Positions 8,795 through 20,498 of a stretch of 64,000 bases of DNA are shown here, piece after piece. This DNA comes from Lachnospiraceae bacterium XBD2001 (GTDB lineage: Bacteria > Bacillota > Clostridia > Lachnospirales > Lachnospiraceae), in the NCBI GenBank assembly GCA_900116395.1, contig FPAN01000002.1:614028-678027 (forward strand), given 5' to 3'. A program made the position numbers and the translations under genes. A model generated the notes under the pieces. The model was not told the DNA's origin. It was given only the letters and a program-made list of their open reading frames with translations, and ran no database searches. Positions within the stretch are counted from its first letter, which is position 1; the number at the start of each line of letters is the position of its first letter.

Positions 8795-9826
8795 ATGGCT
8801 CAGGAAGATAAGTTAAAAGCATTAGACGCAGCGATTGCACAGATTGAGAAGCAGTATGGACGCGGATCCGTTATGAAGTTAGGAGACAACTCCAACAATA
8901 TGAAGGTAGAGACAACCCCTACCGGATCCATCAGTTTGGACTTGGCGTTAGGTCAGGGCGGTCTTCCGAAGGGACGTATCGTCGAGATCTACGGACCGGA
9001 ATCTTCCGGTAAGACCACGGTTGCATTACATGCAGTTGCAGAGGTTCAGAAGCTGGGTGGTATCGCTGGATTCATCGATGCTGAGCATGCACTTGATCCG
9101 GTATACGCGAAGAATATCGGAGTAGATATTGATAATTTATATATTTCTCAGCCGGATAACGGTGAGCAGGCATTGGAGATTACCGAGACCATGGTACGTT
9201 CCGGTGCGGTAGACATCATCATCGTAGACTCCGTTGCTGCATTAGTTCCGAAGGCCGAGATCGACGGTGATATGGGTGATTCCCACGTAGGTTTGCAGGC
9301 ACGTTTGATGTCTCAGGCTCTTCGTAAGTTAACCGCTGCCATCAGCAAGAGTAATTGTACCGTTATCTTCATCAACCAGTTACGTGAGAAGGTAGGTATT
9401 ATGTTCGGTAATCCGGAGACTACCACCGGTGGACGTGCGTTGAAGTTCTATTCTTCCGTACGTATGGATGTTCGTCGTATCGAGTCCATTAAGCAGCAGG
9501 GTGAGGTCATCGGTAACCGTACCCGTATCAAGGTTGTGAAGAATAAGATTGCACCGCCATTCCGTGAGGCTGAGTTTGATATCATGTTCGGTAAGGGTAT
9601 TTCCAAGTCCGGAGATCTTCTGGATGTAGCCGCAGATCTTGATATCGTGAATAAGTCCGGCGCTTGGTACGCTTACAACGGCGACAAGATCGGCCAGGGA
9701 CGTGAGAATGCGAAGCTATACTTAGAGCAGCATCCGGAGATGATGGAGCAGATTGAGCACCTGATTCGTGAACATTACGGTATGGACGGCGAGGCAGAGG
9801 CTGCTGCGAAGGATGAGGAAGAGTAA
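8795..9826 (+). CDS. recA: Recombinase RecA
   Basis: Forms filaments on single-stranded DNA for homologous strand exchange and activates LexA self-cleavage in the SOS response. The Walker A motif GPESSGKT is at residues 67-74. The segments [25 protein letters not shown] and [12 protein letters not shown] are in family order and near-identical to other RecAs. The length of 343 residues is usual, with the acidic C-terminal tail (AAAKDEEE). RecX follows 16 nt later. Expression is likely SOS-controlled through the two LexA boxes upstream. Confidence 0.98.
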   Translation: MAQEDKLKALDAAIAQIEKQYGRGSVMKLGDNSNNMKVETTPTGSISLDLALGQGGLPKGRIVEIYGPESSGKTTVALHAVAEVQKLGGIAGFIDAEHALDPVYAKNIGVDIDNLYISQPDNGEQALEITETMVRSGAVDIIIVDSVAALVPKAEIDGDMGDSHVGLQARLMSQALRKLTAAISKSNCTVIFINQLREKVGIMFGNPETTTGGRALKFYSSVRMDVRRIESIKQQGEVIGNRTRIKVVKNKIAPPFREAEFDIMFGKGISKSGDLLDVAADLDIVNKSGAWYAYNGDKIGQGRENAKLYLEQHPEMMEQIEHLIREHYGMDGEAEAAAKDEEE

Positions 9827-9842
9827 GATAATTGGTGATTGA

Positions 9843-10460
9843 ATGACAATACTTGATATTCAATTAGTACCCAGGAAGAAGAATAAATACAAGGTCCACC
9901 TCCAAGGAGGCATGGACCTTGTCCTGTATAAGCGGGAAGTGAAGACCTATGGCTTAGAAGCGGGGGAAGAACTGTCAGAAGAAGCGTATCAGCGCATCCT
10001 AGAGGAGACCTTAATTCCCCGTGCGAAGCGTCGAGCCATGCACTTATTGGAGAAGCAGGATCGTACCCGGAAGAACTTAGAAGACAAGTTGCGGGAGAGC
10101 GATTATCCGCAAACCGCCATTGATGCGGCCATCGCCTATGTGGAGTCCTTCCATTACATTGATGATGAGCGATATGCAAGGTCCTATGTCCACTTCCACC
10201 AGGAGGGCAAGAGTAAGCGCCGTATCCAGCAGGACTTAATGCAGAAGGGCATTGACCGGGATGTGATTGCTCTGGTGTTAGAGGAAGAGTACGAGACTTC
10301 CGAAGCGGATATGATTCGGGATCTGCTTAGGAAGAAGCATTATGAACCGGAGAGCGCGGATGCCAAGGAAAGATCCAAGATGTATCGCTTCTTGGCCGGA
10401 AGAGGATTTTCCTCCGGAGATATCAGTCGTGTTCTTCGCGGATATGAGGATTTTTCGTAG
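9843..10460 (+). CDS. recX: Regulatory protein RecX
   Basis: RecX binds RecA filaments and limits their growth. The 205-residue protein has an N-terminal extension of about 55 residues followed by three helical repeats (RAMHLLEKQDRTRKNLEDKL, then SFHYIDDERYARSYVHF, then the C-terminal repeat ending in the SSGDISRVL segment), the family's usual layout. It lies 16 nt behind recA, the commonest arrangement, so it should be co-induced in the SOS response. The promoter for rny lies after it. Confidence 0.92.
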   Translation: MTILDIQLVPRKKNKYKVHLQGGMDLVLYKREVKTYGLEAGEELSEEAYQRILEETLIPRAKRRAMHLLEKQDRTRKNLEDKLRESDYPQTAIDAAIAYVESFHYIDDERYARSYVHFHQEGKSKRRIQQDLMQKGIDRDVIALVLEEEYETSEADMIRDLLRKKHYEPESADAKERSKMYRFLAGRGFSSGDISRVLRGYEDFS

Positions 10461-10503
10461 GAAGTTTTCGCTTTGTTTTTCCCTTAGAATCGCCCTTGCG
10501 TCA

Positions 10504-10532
10504 TTGACACTTGTTGCAAGAAAGGTTACAAT
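10504..10532 (+). promoter_or_regulatory. Sigma-A promoter for rny
   Basis: TTGACA at 10504-10509 and TACAAT at 10527-10532, spacer exactly 17 nt, give rny its own transcription start independent of the SOS-controlled recA-recX unit. Confidence 0.75.
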
Positions 10533-10607
10533 TATTTTGTTGTTTGATGACACGATATCTTCTATATATTGTGGGTACAATGAAAATTTTATAAAGGAGG
10601 TGCTCCT

Positions 10608-12155
10608 GTGCTTGGAATAGTTATCGCTGTGATCGTTTCACTTGTCATTGCGATTCCTGTTACCATCGCTGCTTCCAATGCATACCACAAGAACGTGGAT
10701 GCGAAGAAAATTGGCGGAGCCGAAGAACAAGCACGTGCTATCATTGACAAGGCAGTTGAAGATGCCAATGCCAAGAAGCGCGAGATTCTTGTTGAGGCGA
10801 AGGAAGAGTCCATGCGATCCAAGAATGAGATCGAGAAGGAAGTCCGCGAGCGCAGAGCTGAGGTCCAGAAGAGCGAACACCGTATTCAACAGAAAGAGGA
10901 AAACCTTGATCGTAAGTTGGAAGCGGTAGAGAAGCGTGAGAATGGATTGAATGCTCGCGAGGAACAGATGAACAAGGAAAAGGCTGAGATCGCAAAATTA
11001 AATCAGCAAAGAGTACAGGAACTCGAACGAATCTCCGGATTAACCTCCGAACAAGCAAGAGAATTTTTGTTAAAGACAGTCGAAGAAGATGTCAAGACAG
11101 ACGCCGCAAAGTTAGTGAAGGAGTCTTTGGCTCAGGTCAAGGACGAAGTCAACAAGAAAGCGAAAGACATTGTGGTCAATGCCATCCAGAAATGTGCAGC
11201 TGACCATGTTGCTGAATCTACCATCTCTGTAGTTCAGCTACCTAGTGATGAGATGAAGGGCCGTATCATTGGTCGTGAAGGACGTAACATTCGTACATTG
11301 GAGACAATGACCGGTGTTGAGTTGATTATCGATGATACTCCGGAAGCAGTTGTATTATCTGCTTTTGACCCGGTTCGAAGAGAAGTCGCTAGAATTGCTC
11401 TTGAGAAATTGATTGTGGATGGACGTATCCATCCGGCTAGAATTGAGGAAATGGTTGAGAAGGCCCAGAAGGAAGTGGACAACGCCATCCGTGAAGAGGG
11501 TGAGGCTGCTACTTTTGAGGTTGGAGTTCACGGAATTCATCCGGAACTTGTGAAGCTTCTCGGTCGAATGAAGTACCGTACCAGTTACGGTCAGAATGCT
11601 TTGAAGCATTCTATCGAGGTTGCGCATTTGTGCGGACTCTTAGCTGCAGAAGTTGGCGAGGATGTACGTCTGGCAAAGCGTGCCGGTTTGTTACATGATA
11701 TCGGTAAGGCCGTAGACCAGGAGATGGAAGGCTCTCACATCCAGTTGGGTGTTGAGCTTTGTAAGAAGTACAAAGAGATTCCATTGATTGTCAATGCGGT
11801 AGCTGCTCATCATGGTGATTGTGAGCCGGAATCCCTCATTGCAGTTTTGGTTCAGGCAGCTGATACCATCAGTGCTGCAAGACCGGGTGCACGTAGAGAT
11901 ACCCTTGATTCTTATACCAACAGAATACAGCAGTTAGAAGACATCACTAATGATTTCAAAGGCGTCGAGAAATCTTTTGCTATTCAGGCAGGTCGCGAGG
12001 TTCGTGTCATGGTAGTTCCTGAGAAGGTAAGTGATGCTGACATGGTACTCTTAGCTCGAGATATTTCTAAACGTATCGAAGAAGAGCTTCAGTATCCAGG
12101 ACAGATCAAAGTAAATGTAATTCGTGAATCACGTGTTACAGATTACGCAAAGTAA
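10608..12155 (+). CDS. rny: Ribonuclease Y
   Basis: Membrane-anchored endoribonuclease that starts bulk mRNA decay in Firmicutes. Residues 1-22 form the transmembrane anchor, 30-165 a charged coiled coil, about 205-265 a KH RNA-binding domain ([15 protein letters not shown]), and about 330-430 an HD hydrolase domain with LLHDIGK. The length of 515 residues is usual. The start is GTG, chosen because AAAGGAGG lies 8 nt upstream. A terminator starts 14 nt after the stop. Confidence 0.97.
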   Translation: MLGIVIAVIVSLVIAIPVTIAASNAYHKNVDAKKIGGAEEQARAIIDKAVEDANAKKREILVEAKEESMRSKNEIEKEVRERRAEVQKSEHRIQQKEENLDRKLEAVEKRENGLNAREEQMNKEKAEIAKLNQQRVQELERISGLTSEQAREFLLKTVEEDVKTDAAKLVKESLAQVKDEVNKKAKDIVVNAIQKCAADHVAESTISVVQLPSDEMKGRIIGREGRNIRTLETMTGVELIIDDTPEAVVLSAFDPVRREVARIALEKLIVDGRIHPARIEEMVEKAQKEVDNAIREEGEAATFEVGVHGIHPELVKLLGRMKYRTSYGQNALKHSIEVAHLCGLLAAEVGEDVRLAKRAGLLHDIGKAVDQEMEGSHIQLGVELCKKYKEIPLIVNAVAAHHGDCEPESLIAVLVQAADTISAARPGARRDTLDSYTNRIQQLEDITNDFKGVEKSFAIQAGREVRVMVVPEKVSDADMVLLARDISKRIEEELQYPGQIKVNVIRESRVTDYAK

Positions 12156-12168
12156 TGAGTTTGAAATT

Positions 12169-12202
12169 GGCAGTTGGGTCTTATGACCCGGCTGCCTTTT
12201 TT
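12169..12202 (+). terminator. Rho-independent terminator after rny
   Basis: GGCAG-TT-GGGTC, loop TTAT, GACCC-GG-CTGCC, then six T. The two paired arms are symmetric around a TT/GG internal bulge. It separates rny from the NUDIX gene and argues against a NUDIX start at 12155. Confidence 0.85.
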
Positions 12203-12223
12203 GTAAGACGAGAGGTGACAGAC

Positions 12224-12769
12224 ATGAGCAGTGAAGAGCATGTAACCAGGAAGTCCCGTACCTTAATTCATGCGGGCACCATTATTGATTATTACCAGGA
12301 TGAGATGCTTCTCCCCAATGGGAATACGGAGATTTGGGATTTTGTGAAGCATCGGAAGGGAGCCGCTTGTATTGTTCCGATTACGAAGGATGGGAAGATT
12401 CTTCTGGTTCGGCAATTCCGACCAGCGCTGGAACGTTATACCTGGGAGATTCCGGCAGGACAGAAGGATAGTGTAGGAGAAGATCCATTGCAATGCGCCA
12501 AGCGGGAACTACGGGAAGAGACCGGATATGACAGTGATCATATCGAGAAGTTGTTATCCTTACAGTCTACCGTGGCTTTCTGTAATGAAGCTATTGATGT
12601 ATACCTGGCGAAGGATATCTATCCGGTAGGCACCCAACAGTTGGATGATGCGGAAGCTATTGATTGTAAATTGTGGGAGATAGAGGATGTATTGGCACTC
12701 ATTGATTCCGGCAAGATGGAAGATGGGAAGACCATCGCCGGCATCTTAGCAGCGCTTCGAAGAATATAA
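12224..12769 (+). CDS. NUDIX hydrolase, ADP-ribose pyrophosphatase type
   Basis: Likely hydrolyses ADP-ribose to AMP and ribose-5-phosphate. The NUDIX box is complete (GQKDSVGEDPLQCAKRELREETGYD spacing, with REXREETG), and the preceding RQFRPALERYTWEIPAGQ segment is typical of the NudF/YqkG branch. I place the start at ATG 12224, giving 181 residues. It has AGAGGTGA 6 nt upstream, while the frame could be extended to 12155 only by translating through the rny terminator hairpin. It ends in a bidirectional terminator shared with the DAHP synthase gene. Confidence 0.88.
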   Translation: MSSEEHVTRKSRTLIHAGTIIDYYQDEMLLPNGNTEIWDFVKHRKGAACIVPITKDGKILLVRQFRPALERYTWEIPAGQKDSVGEDPLQCAKRELREETGYDSDHIEKLLSLQSTVAFCNEAIDVYLAKDIYPVGTQQLDDAEAIDCKLWEIEDVLALIDSGKMEDGKTIAGILAALRRI

Positions 12770-12770
12770 G

Positions 12771-12802
12771 AAACACCGGCGAGTTGGTTCGCCGGTGTTT
12801 TT
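12771..12802. terminator. Bidirectional terminator
   Basis: AAACACCGGCGA (12771-12782) pairs with TCGCCGGTGTTT (12789-12800), a perfect 12-bp stem with a 6-nt loop and T-rich flank, between the converging NUDIX and DAHP synthase genes. Confidence 0.85.
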
Positions 12803-12803
12803 G

Positions 12804-13838
12804 TTAATCTAACATATCTGCAATGGTATAAATCAGCTGTTCCGAATCATCCCAACCAAGACAGGCATCGGTGATGGATTGTCCGTAGACCTGGTGGTCG
12901 GAAATCTTCTGGTTGCCTTCTACTAAGTAACTTTCAATCATGACACCTTTGACCAAAGAGCGAATCTCGTCGGAGTGTCTGCGGTTGTGCAGGACTTCCC
13001 GGCAGATACGAATCTGCTGACGACACTGCTTGTTGGAATTGGAGTGGTTGGCATCAATGATGGTTGCCGGATTCACAAGGTCCATTTCCTGATACATCTC
13101 ATAGAGGCGCATCATATCTTCATAGTGATAATTCTGTGTGGTGTTGCCGTGCTTGGATACGGCGCCCCGCAGAATCGTGTGGGCCAATGGATTGCCGGTG
13201 GTTTTTACTTCATAACCTGCGAAGGTGAAGTGGTGTGGATGCTGTGCTGCATATACGGAATTCAGCATGACGGAAAAGTCTCCGGATGTTGGATTCTTCA
13301 TACCGCTAGCTACATCGAATCCACTGACGGTGAGACGATGATGCTGATCCTCTACGCTTCTGGCACCGATGGCAACATAGGAGAGCAGGTCTTCTACATA
13401 ACCCCAGTTCTCCGGGTAGAGCATCTCGTCTGCACTGGTCATACCGCTTTCTTCGATGGAGCGGATGTGCATCTTACGCATGGCAATTAAGCCTTCTACC
13501 ATGTCCGGAGCCTTCAATGGGTCCGGCTGGGAGGCGATACCCTTGTAGCCTTCCCCGGTGGTACGTGGCTTGTTGGTATAGACACGGGGAACTACGAAAA
13601 TCTTATCCTTGACCTTATCAGCAACCTTGGCAAGGCGGGAGGTGTATTCACACACCGCATCTTCGTTGTCTGCGGAACATGGTCCGATGATTACTAAGAA
13701 ACGGTCGTCTTTGCCGGTGATAATATCGGATACAATGGCGTCACGCTGGGCCTTCAACTTGGCCAATTCCGGGCGCATGGGATATTGCTGCTTGATCTCT
13801 TCGGGAGATGGCATCGGGTTGATATAGGTAAAACTCAT
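12804..13838 (-). CDS. aroF: 3-deoxy-7-phosphoheptulonate (DAHP) synthase, class I
   Basis: Condenses phosphoenolpyruvate and erythrose-4-phosphate, the first step of the shikimate pathway. The sequence carries the AroFGH-type motifs IGPCSADNEDA, PRVYTNKPRTTGEGYKG and IDANHSNSNKQ near residue 265. The metal and substrate residues (Cys in GPCS, His in DANHS) are present. The length of 344 residues is usual for the AroFGH class. Which aromatic amino acid inhibits it cannot be read from the sequence, so the symbol is generic. The gene overlaps aroE by 4 nt and is its second partner on the transcript. Confidence 0.95.
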   Translation of the reverse strand: MSFTYINPMPSPEEIKQQYPMRPELAKLKAQRDAIVSDIITGKDDRFLVIIGPCSADNEDAVCEYTSRLAKVADKVKDKIFVVPRVYTNKPRTTGEGYKGIASQPDPLKAPDMVEGLIAMRKMHIRSIEESGMTSADEMLYPENWGYVEDLLSYVAIGARSVEDQHHRLTVSGFDVASGMKNPTSGDFSVMLNSVYAAQHPHHFTFAGYEVKTTGNPLAHTILRGAVSKHGNTTQNYHYEDMMRLYEMYQEMDLVNPATIIDANHSNSNKQCRQQIRICREVLHNRRHSDEIRSLVKGVMIESYLVEGNQKISDHQVYGQSITDACLGWDDSEQLIYTIADMLD

Positions 13839-14740
13839 GGGTTCATTCCTCCGTTAGGCATTAGATTTGGAAAACAGGTCTCTTTGATGATGTCAATTGG
13901 CATCTCCTTGCCGGTCCATAGGGCAAAGCTTGCTGCGCCTTGGAACAGAAGCTGTCCTTCCCCGTTAATGATGGTGGCACCAGCGGCTTCGGCATCCCGA
14001 AGCAGTGTGGTCTTGGCCGGATGATAGATGGCATCAAATACCACAAGGTCGGAGTGGAACATAGAAGGATTCACAAGGCTTGTCGTATCATCCCCCATAC
14101 CGACGTTGGTGGCATTGGCTAGAATTTGACTCTCGCCAATCTCCCGACGAAGAGTGGCATCATCCGCCATATCATAAACCGTAACCCGGCAGGATGTTTG
14201 CTGGGTAATCTTATGAACAAAGGATTCGGTTTCGGCAAAAGTTGCATTTTTACGTTTAAAAACAGAAATCTCCCGAACACCGTCCATGGCAGCCTGAGCA
14301 ATCATTGGAGTAGCGACACCGCCGGCGCCTAAGATGGTCATCTTGGTTCCCTTCACAGAGCAGCCGCGGTCTTCTAAGGCGCGTATAAATCCAATGCCGT
14401 CCGTGGTATGTCCGATGAGTCGGCCCTGATTGTTTACGACCGTATTCACGGAACCGGCAAGCGCGGAAGCTTCGGACAGCTCATCCAGTAGTGGGATGAT
14501 GGTGCGCTTTAAGGGCATGGTCAGATTCCAACCACGGCAGCCAAACAGGCGCAGCGCGTTAACGGCAGTAGGCAATTGTTCTTCGGTGATATCAAAGGCC
14601 AGATATGCATAGTCCAAGCCTAAATGATTGGCGGCAATGGTATGCATCCGTGGAGAAATACTGTGCTCCACCGGGTGGCCGAGAAGGCATAACAGATTGG
14701 TATGCCCGCTAATGCTAGTATCCAGTATGTTTGTTTTCAT
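13835..14740 (-). CDS. aroE: Shikimate dehydrogenase
   Basis: Reduces 3-dehydroshikimate to shikimate with NADPH. Seen are LLGHPVEHSISPRMHTIAANHLG near the N-terminus with the substrate-binding Ser-x-Ser equivalent, NLTMPLKRTIIPLLDE with the catalytic Lys, and the nucleotide-binding loop ILGAGGVATPMI near 140-152. The 301-residue length is slightly longer than E. coli AroE and normal for Clostridia. Its ATG follows a hairpin in the leader (14756-14772). It is the first gene of the aroE-aroF pair, divergent from aroD. Confidence 0.95.
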   Translation of the reverse strand: MKTNILDTSISGHTNLLCLLGHPVEHSISPRMHTIAANHLGLDYAYLAFDITEEQLPTAVNALRLFGCRGWNLTMPLKRTIIPLLDELSEASALAGSVNTVVNNQGRLIGHTTDGIGFIRALEDRGCSVKGTKMTILGAGGVATPMIAQAAMDGVREISVFKRKNATFAETESFVHKITQQTSCRVTVYDMADDATLRREIGESQILANATNVGMGDDTTSLVNPSMFHSDLVVFDAIYHPAKTTLLRDAEAAGATIINGEGQLLFQGAASFALWTGKEMPIDIIKETCFPNLMPNGGMNP

Positions 14741-14755
14741 CTTTTCCTTTCCTTC

Positions 14756-14808
14756 CGGTAAGTAAATTACCGATTTTTATTATACGAAGAAAGCCAAGGA
14801 AGTGTCAA
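14756..14808 (-). promoter_or_regulatory. aroE promoter and leader hairpin
   Basis: On the minus strand TTGACA (14803-14808) and TATAAT (14779-14784) are 18 nt apart. Just downstream, CGGTAA (14767-14772 on the minus strand) and TTACCG form a small inverted repeat before the Shine-Dalgarno. Confidence 0.7.
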
Positions 14809-14827
14809 ACATCTTGCACCCTACGCC

Positions 14828-14857
14828 TTGCAAGAGCGGGGGCGTGTATTCTATACT
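14828..14857 (+). promoter_or_regulatory. aroD promoter
   Basis: TTGCAA at 14828-14833 and TATACT at 14852-14857, 18 nt apart, 26 nt before the aroD ATG and back-to-back with the aroE promoter. Confidence 0.6.
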
Positions 14858-14882
14858 AGAAATGGAGATTAGGAGGGAAAAC

Positions 14883-15644
14883 ATGCCACTGATTATCAAA
14901 GGGAAAATGATTGACCGTGGAACACCGATGATTTGCGTGCCGGTGGTTCACAGCAAAAAAGCAGATATTATTGAGTCGGTAGATGCGCTTGTTGATGCCG
15001 GTGTAGAGATGATTGAATGGAGAGCGGACTTCTATGAAGCGCTCTTGGATGAAGAAGAGCTGCGGGAGATGTTGCAGATTCTTCGGAATAAGACGGCAGA
15101 GACCATACTTCTTGTGACCGTTCGCACCGATGCGGAAGGTGGCAATGTGCATCTGGAAGAAGAGGCGCGAATTGCCTTATTGGAGCAGATGGCGAAGTGT
15201 CATTGTGCGGACTTGATTGACGTAGAGTATTTTACCTATCGAGATCCAAAGAGCCTGATTCATACGCTGCAGATGCATGGCGCTTTGGTCATTGCTTCTC
15301 ACCATAACTTTACCAAGACCCCGTCTACGGAAGAGATGCTACAACGTCTCGAGACCATGGCAGAGGCAGACGCCGATATGGTGAAACTGGCTGTGATGCC
15401 ACAGAAGATTAAGGACTTGTTAGACCTTTTGGAGGTCACGGAAGAGTTTAAGTTCCGCAACAAGGATGTACCTCTTGTGACCATGTCCATGGGACGCATC
15501 GGTATGCTAAGCCGCATCAGCGGTGAGATTTTCGGCTCCTGTGTAACCTTTGGAGCGGACCATGTGGCCAGTGCGCCGGGACAGCTGAATCATAAGGACT
15601 TGGAAGAAACATTGGCGGTGATTCACCGTTATTACGAGGTATAA
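14883..15644 (+). CDS. aroD: 3-dehydroquinate dehydratase, type I
   Basis: Dehydrates 3-dehydroquinate to 3-dehydroshikimate through a Schiff base. Type I features seen are VEMIEWRADFYEAL near the N-terminus, the His in IASHHNF near residue 143, and the Schiff-base Lys in ADMVKLAVMP near 170. The start is ATG 14883 (MPLIIKGKM, 253 residues), which has AGGAGGG 7 nt upstream; an in-frame ATG at 14802 would add 27 unrelated residues across the promoter. aroK follows after 4 nt. Confidence 0.95.
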   Translation: MPLIIKGKMIDRGTPMICVPVVHSKKADIIESVDALVDAGVEMIEWRADFYEALLDEEELREMLQILRNKTAETILLVTVRTDAEGGNVHLEEEARIALLEQMAKCHCADLIDVEYFTYRDPKSLIHTLQMHGALVIASHHNFTKTPSTEEMLQRLETMAEADADMVKLAVMPQKIKDLLDLLEVTEEFKFRNKDVPLVTMSMGRIGMLSRISGEIFGSCVTFGADHVASAPGQLNHKDLEETLAVIHRYYEV

Positions 15645-15648
15645 GGGC

Positions 15649-16164
15649 ATGAACAATATTTATCTGGTAGGTTTTATGGGATGCGGCAAATCCGCCATTG
15701 GCCGGGTACTGGCCCGGATGACCTATCGCCGGTTTATGGATACGGATGCGCTGATTGTGGAACAGGAAGGCATGCCGATTCCGCAGATCTTCGAGGAGAA
15801 GGGAGAGGCGTATTTTCGCCGGGTGGAGACGGAAGTCTTAAAGAAATTAACCAAAGAGAAAAAGCGCATCATCTCCTGTGGCGGAGGTGTAGCCATGCGG
15901 ATTGAGAATGTGGAAGAGATGCGTCGCGGCGGCCATATTGTCCTGTTAAGTGCCAAGCCGGAGACCATTTTAAAAAGAGTGGCAAGAGATGAGAATCGAC
16001 CGCTTCTTAAGGGACGTAAGACCATCGAAGGAATTACGGAATTGATGGAGGCGAGACTCCCGCATTATCAGGCTGCAGCGGACATTACAGTGGCGACAGA
16101 CGATCGGTCTATGGAGGACATTGCAGCGGAAATTTGCAGGGCTTTTATCCCCTCGGTTCGTTGA
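15649..16164 (+). CDS. aroK: Shikimate kinase
   Basis: Phosphorylates shikimate at the 3-hydroxyl. The 171-residue protein has the P-loop GCGKSAIG at residues 11-18, the substrate Asp in MDTDALI near 32, and ISCGGGVAMR near 75-84 for the glycine-rich shikimate site, then the lid Arg in RDENRPLLKG. It lies 4 nt after aroD, so the two are one transcript running toward tRNA-Arg. Confidence 0.95.
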   Translation: MNNIYLVGFMGCGKSAIGRVLARMTYRRFMDTDALIVEQEGMPIPQIFEEKGEAYFRRVETEVLKKLTKEKKRIISCGGGVAMRIENVEEMRRGGHIVLLSAKPETILKRVARDENRPLLKGRKTIEGITELMEARLPHYQAAADITVATDDRSMEDIAAEICRAFIPSVR

Positions 16165-16207
16165 CTTTGGATACTCACTTTGGTAAGATAGATTCGTCGT
16201 GTGACAT

Positions 16208-16281
16208 GTAGGCGTAGCGTAGCTGGATAACGCATCAGACTCCGACTCTGAAGATCGCTGGTTCGAATCCAGTCGTCTACA
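16208..16281 (+). tRNA. tRNA-Arg (anticodon CCG)
   Basis: The cloverleaf folds completely. Acceptor GTAGGCG pairs with CGTCTAC, D stem GCGT with ACGC, anticodon stem TCAGA with TCTGA around loop CTCCGAC (anticodon CCG, codon CGG), and the T stem closes around TTCGAAT. The discriminator is A. CCA is not encoded. Confidence 0.95.
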
Positions 16282-16348
16282 TTTTTATATCTTCGCAGGT
16301 TTTTCTGCGAAGGTATAATACGATTTTGCGTGTATAGGAGGATTTATT

Positions 16349-17650
16349 GTGGAAGATAATAAGAAAGCAAAGCCTTCTTTTGATATGGATAAATTCAAGG
16401 AACTCTGCAGTAAGGTAGGAACCTTCATTATGAAGGAGAAGCGTTACTTCGGAGCAGGTATCGTATGTATTGCAATGTTATTGCTGCTTGCATTCGGTAT
16501 CGGTGATAAGGCCAGTGAGGCAGACCCAATGTCCGGTGCATATCAGGAGTTCAAAGAGGTCAATGTCGAGAACGAAGACGAAGAGTTATTACAGTTGGTT
16601 AGCAGCTACTATGAGGCTTATGCCAACAATGATTTAACATCCTTACAGTCCATTGCTTACCCGGTTTCCGAGGCTGAGCAGAGCTATATCTCTTTTATGT
16701 CCAATTACATTGAGAGCTATAACATTACGGACATTTACACCAAGCGTGGTGCAGATAAGAAGTCTTTCCTTGTTTCCGTGAAGGTAAGCATTAAGTTCGC
16801 AAACCTTACCAGTGAAGCACCTGGATTGGATTTCTTCTATGTGGAGACCGATGATGAGGGCAAGCTCTACATCAACAATCTCTACAGTGCTTATAACCAG
16901 GAGAACAGTGAGCAGCCAATGGATTCTACCATTTCTGCTTTGATTGCTGAGTTTGAGCAGCAGCCGGATGTACTGGCCCTTCAGGCACAGGTACAGAACG
17001 AGTTTAATAAGTTGGTTGAGAGCGATCCTGATTTCAACGCATTCGTTACTTCTACGTTGCCAACCGCAGCACAGCAGTGGGCTGCAGAGTACAACGCGCA
17101 GGTAGCAGCCGCTGAACAGGCAGCTGCAGAAGCGAAGGCCGCTGAAGAGCAGGCAGCCGCTGATGCTGCAGCAGCAGAGCAGGCAGCAGCAGAGCAGGCA
17201 GAGCGCGAAGCTAACGCAACACAGGTCATTACTACCGCCCGCATCAATGTACGTGACAACCACGAAGATGGTGCCAACGTACTTGGCAAGGTAGATGAAG
17301 GAACTGTTTTGAAGAAGTACAATGAATATGGTACTTGGGCAGAGGTGGAATACAACGGTGGCGTTGGTTATGTCAGCGTGGAATTCATCAAGGATTACTC
17401 TGAAGATGCTGCATCTGAGGAGAAGACCGAGGATACGAAGGAAGATACTTCCTCCTCCCTTTCCAAGGGTGATGTGGTTACATTGTCCAGCACCGTCAAT
17501 GTTCGTTCTTCCATGAGCGAGACTGCTTCTAAGGTTGCAGTTGCATATGCCGGTGAACAGGTAACGGTTGTCATGCCATACGCAGAAGGCTGGACCAAGG
17601 TTACCTACAAGGGCAAAGAGGGATATATCAAGTCAGAGTTCCTGAAATAA
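16349..17650 (+). CDS. Membrane-anchored protein with two SH3 domains
   Basis: Residues 1-30 are cytoplasmic and basic, and one transmembrane helix follows at about 31-52 (AGIVCIAMLLLLAFGIG), with the rest outside. Residues 70-200 are a folded domain of unknown type. Residues 235-295 are an Ala/Glu/Gln-rich coiled coil. Two bacterial SH3 domains follow (about 295-350, INVRDNHEDGANVLGKV, and about 375-433, VNVRSSMSETASKVAV). Such domains bind cell wall or other proteins. Start is GTG with TAGGAGGA upstream; TATAAT at 16314-16319 is a likely -10. A terminator ends the unit. Confidence 0.85.
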   Translation: MEDNKKAKPSFDMDKFKELCSKVGTFIMKEKRYFGAGIVCIAMLLLLAFGIGDKASEADPMSGAYQEFKEVNVENEDEELLQLVSSYYEAYANNDLTSLQSIAYPVSEAEQSYISFMSNYIESYNITDIYTKRGADKKSFLVSVKVSIKFANLTSEAPGLDFFYVETDDEGKLYINNLYSAYNQENSEQPMDSTISALIAEFEQQPDVLALQAQVQNEFNKLVESDPDFNAFVTSTLPTAAQQWAAEYNAQVAAAEQAAAEAKAAEEQAAADAAAAEQAAAEQAEREANATQVITTARINVRDNHEDGANVLGKVDEGTVLKKYNEYGTWAEVEYNGGVGYVSVEFIKDYSEDAASEEKTEDTKEDTSSSLSKGDVVTLSSTVNVRSSMSETASKVAVAYAGEQVTVVMPYAEGWTKVTYKGKEGYIKSEFLK

Positions 17651-17670
17651 TCAATTCGAAGTTCTATGAG

Positions 17671-17699
17671 CGGAGACTCTAACGGGTCTCCGTTTTTTT
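17671..17699 (+). terminator. Rho-independent terminator after the SH3 gene
   Basis: CGGAGAC (17671-17677) pairs perfectly with GTCTCCG (17686-17692), followed by seven T. Confidence 0.88.
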
Positions 17700-17719
17700 A
17701 TTATTGAATGGAGTTACCA

Positions 17720-20459
<2,740 letters not shown>

Positions 20460-20498
20460 AGTATAATAACAAAAAATCTAAAAAGGAGATGTTGGAAC

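Noticed and set aside
16289..16314. Terminator between tRNA-Arg and the SH3 gene (CTTCGCAG/CTGCGAAG)
   Set aside because: The stem is good but no T-run follows; the bases after it form the -10 of the next gene.
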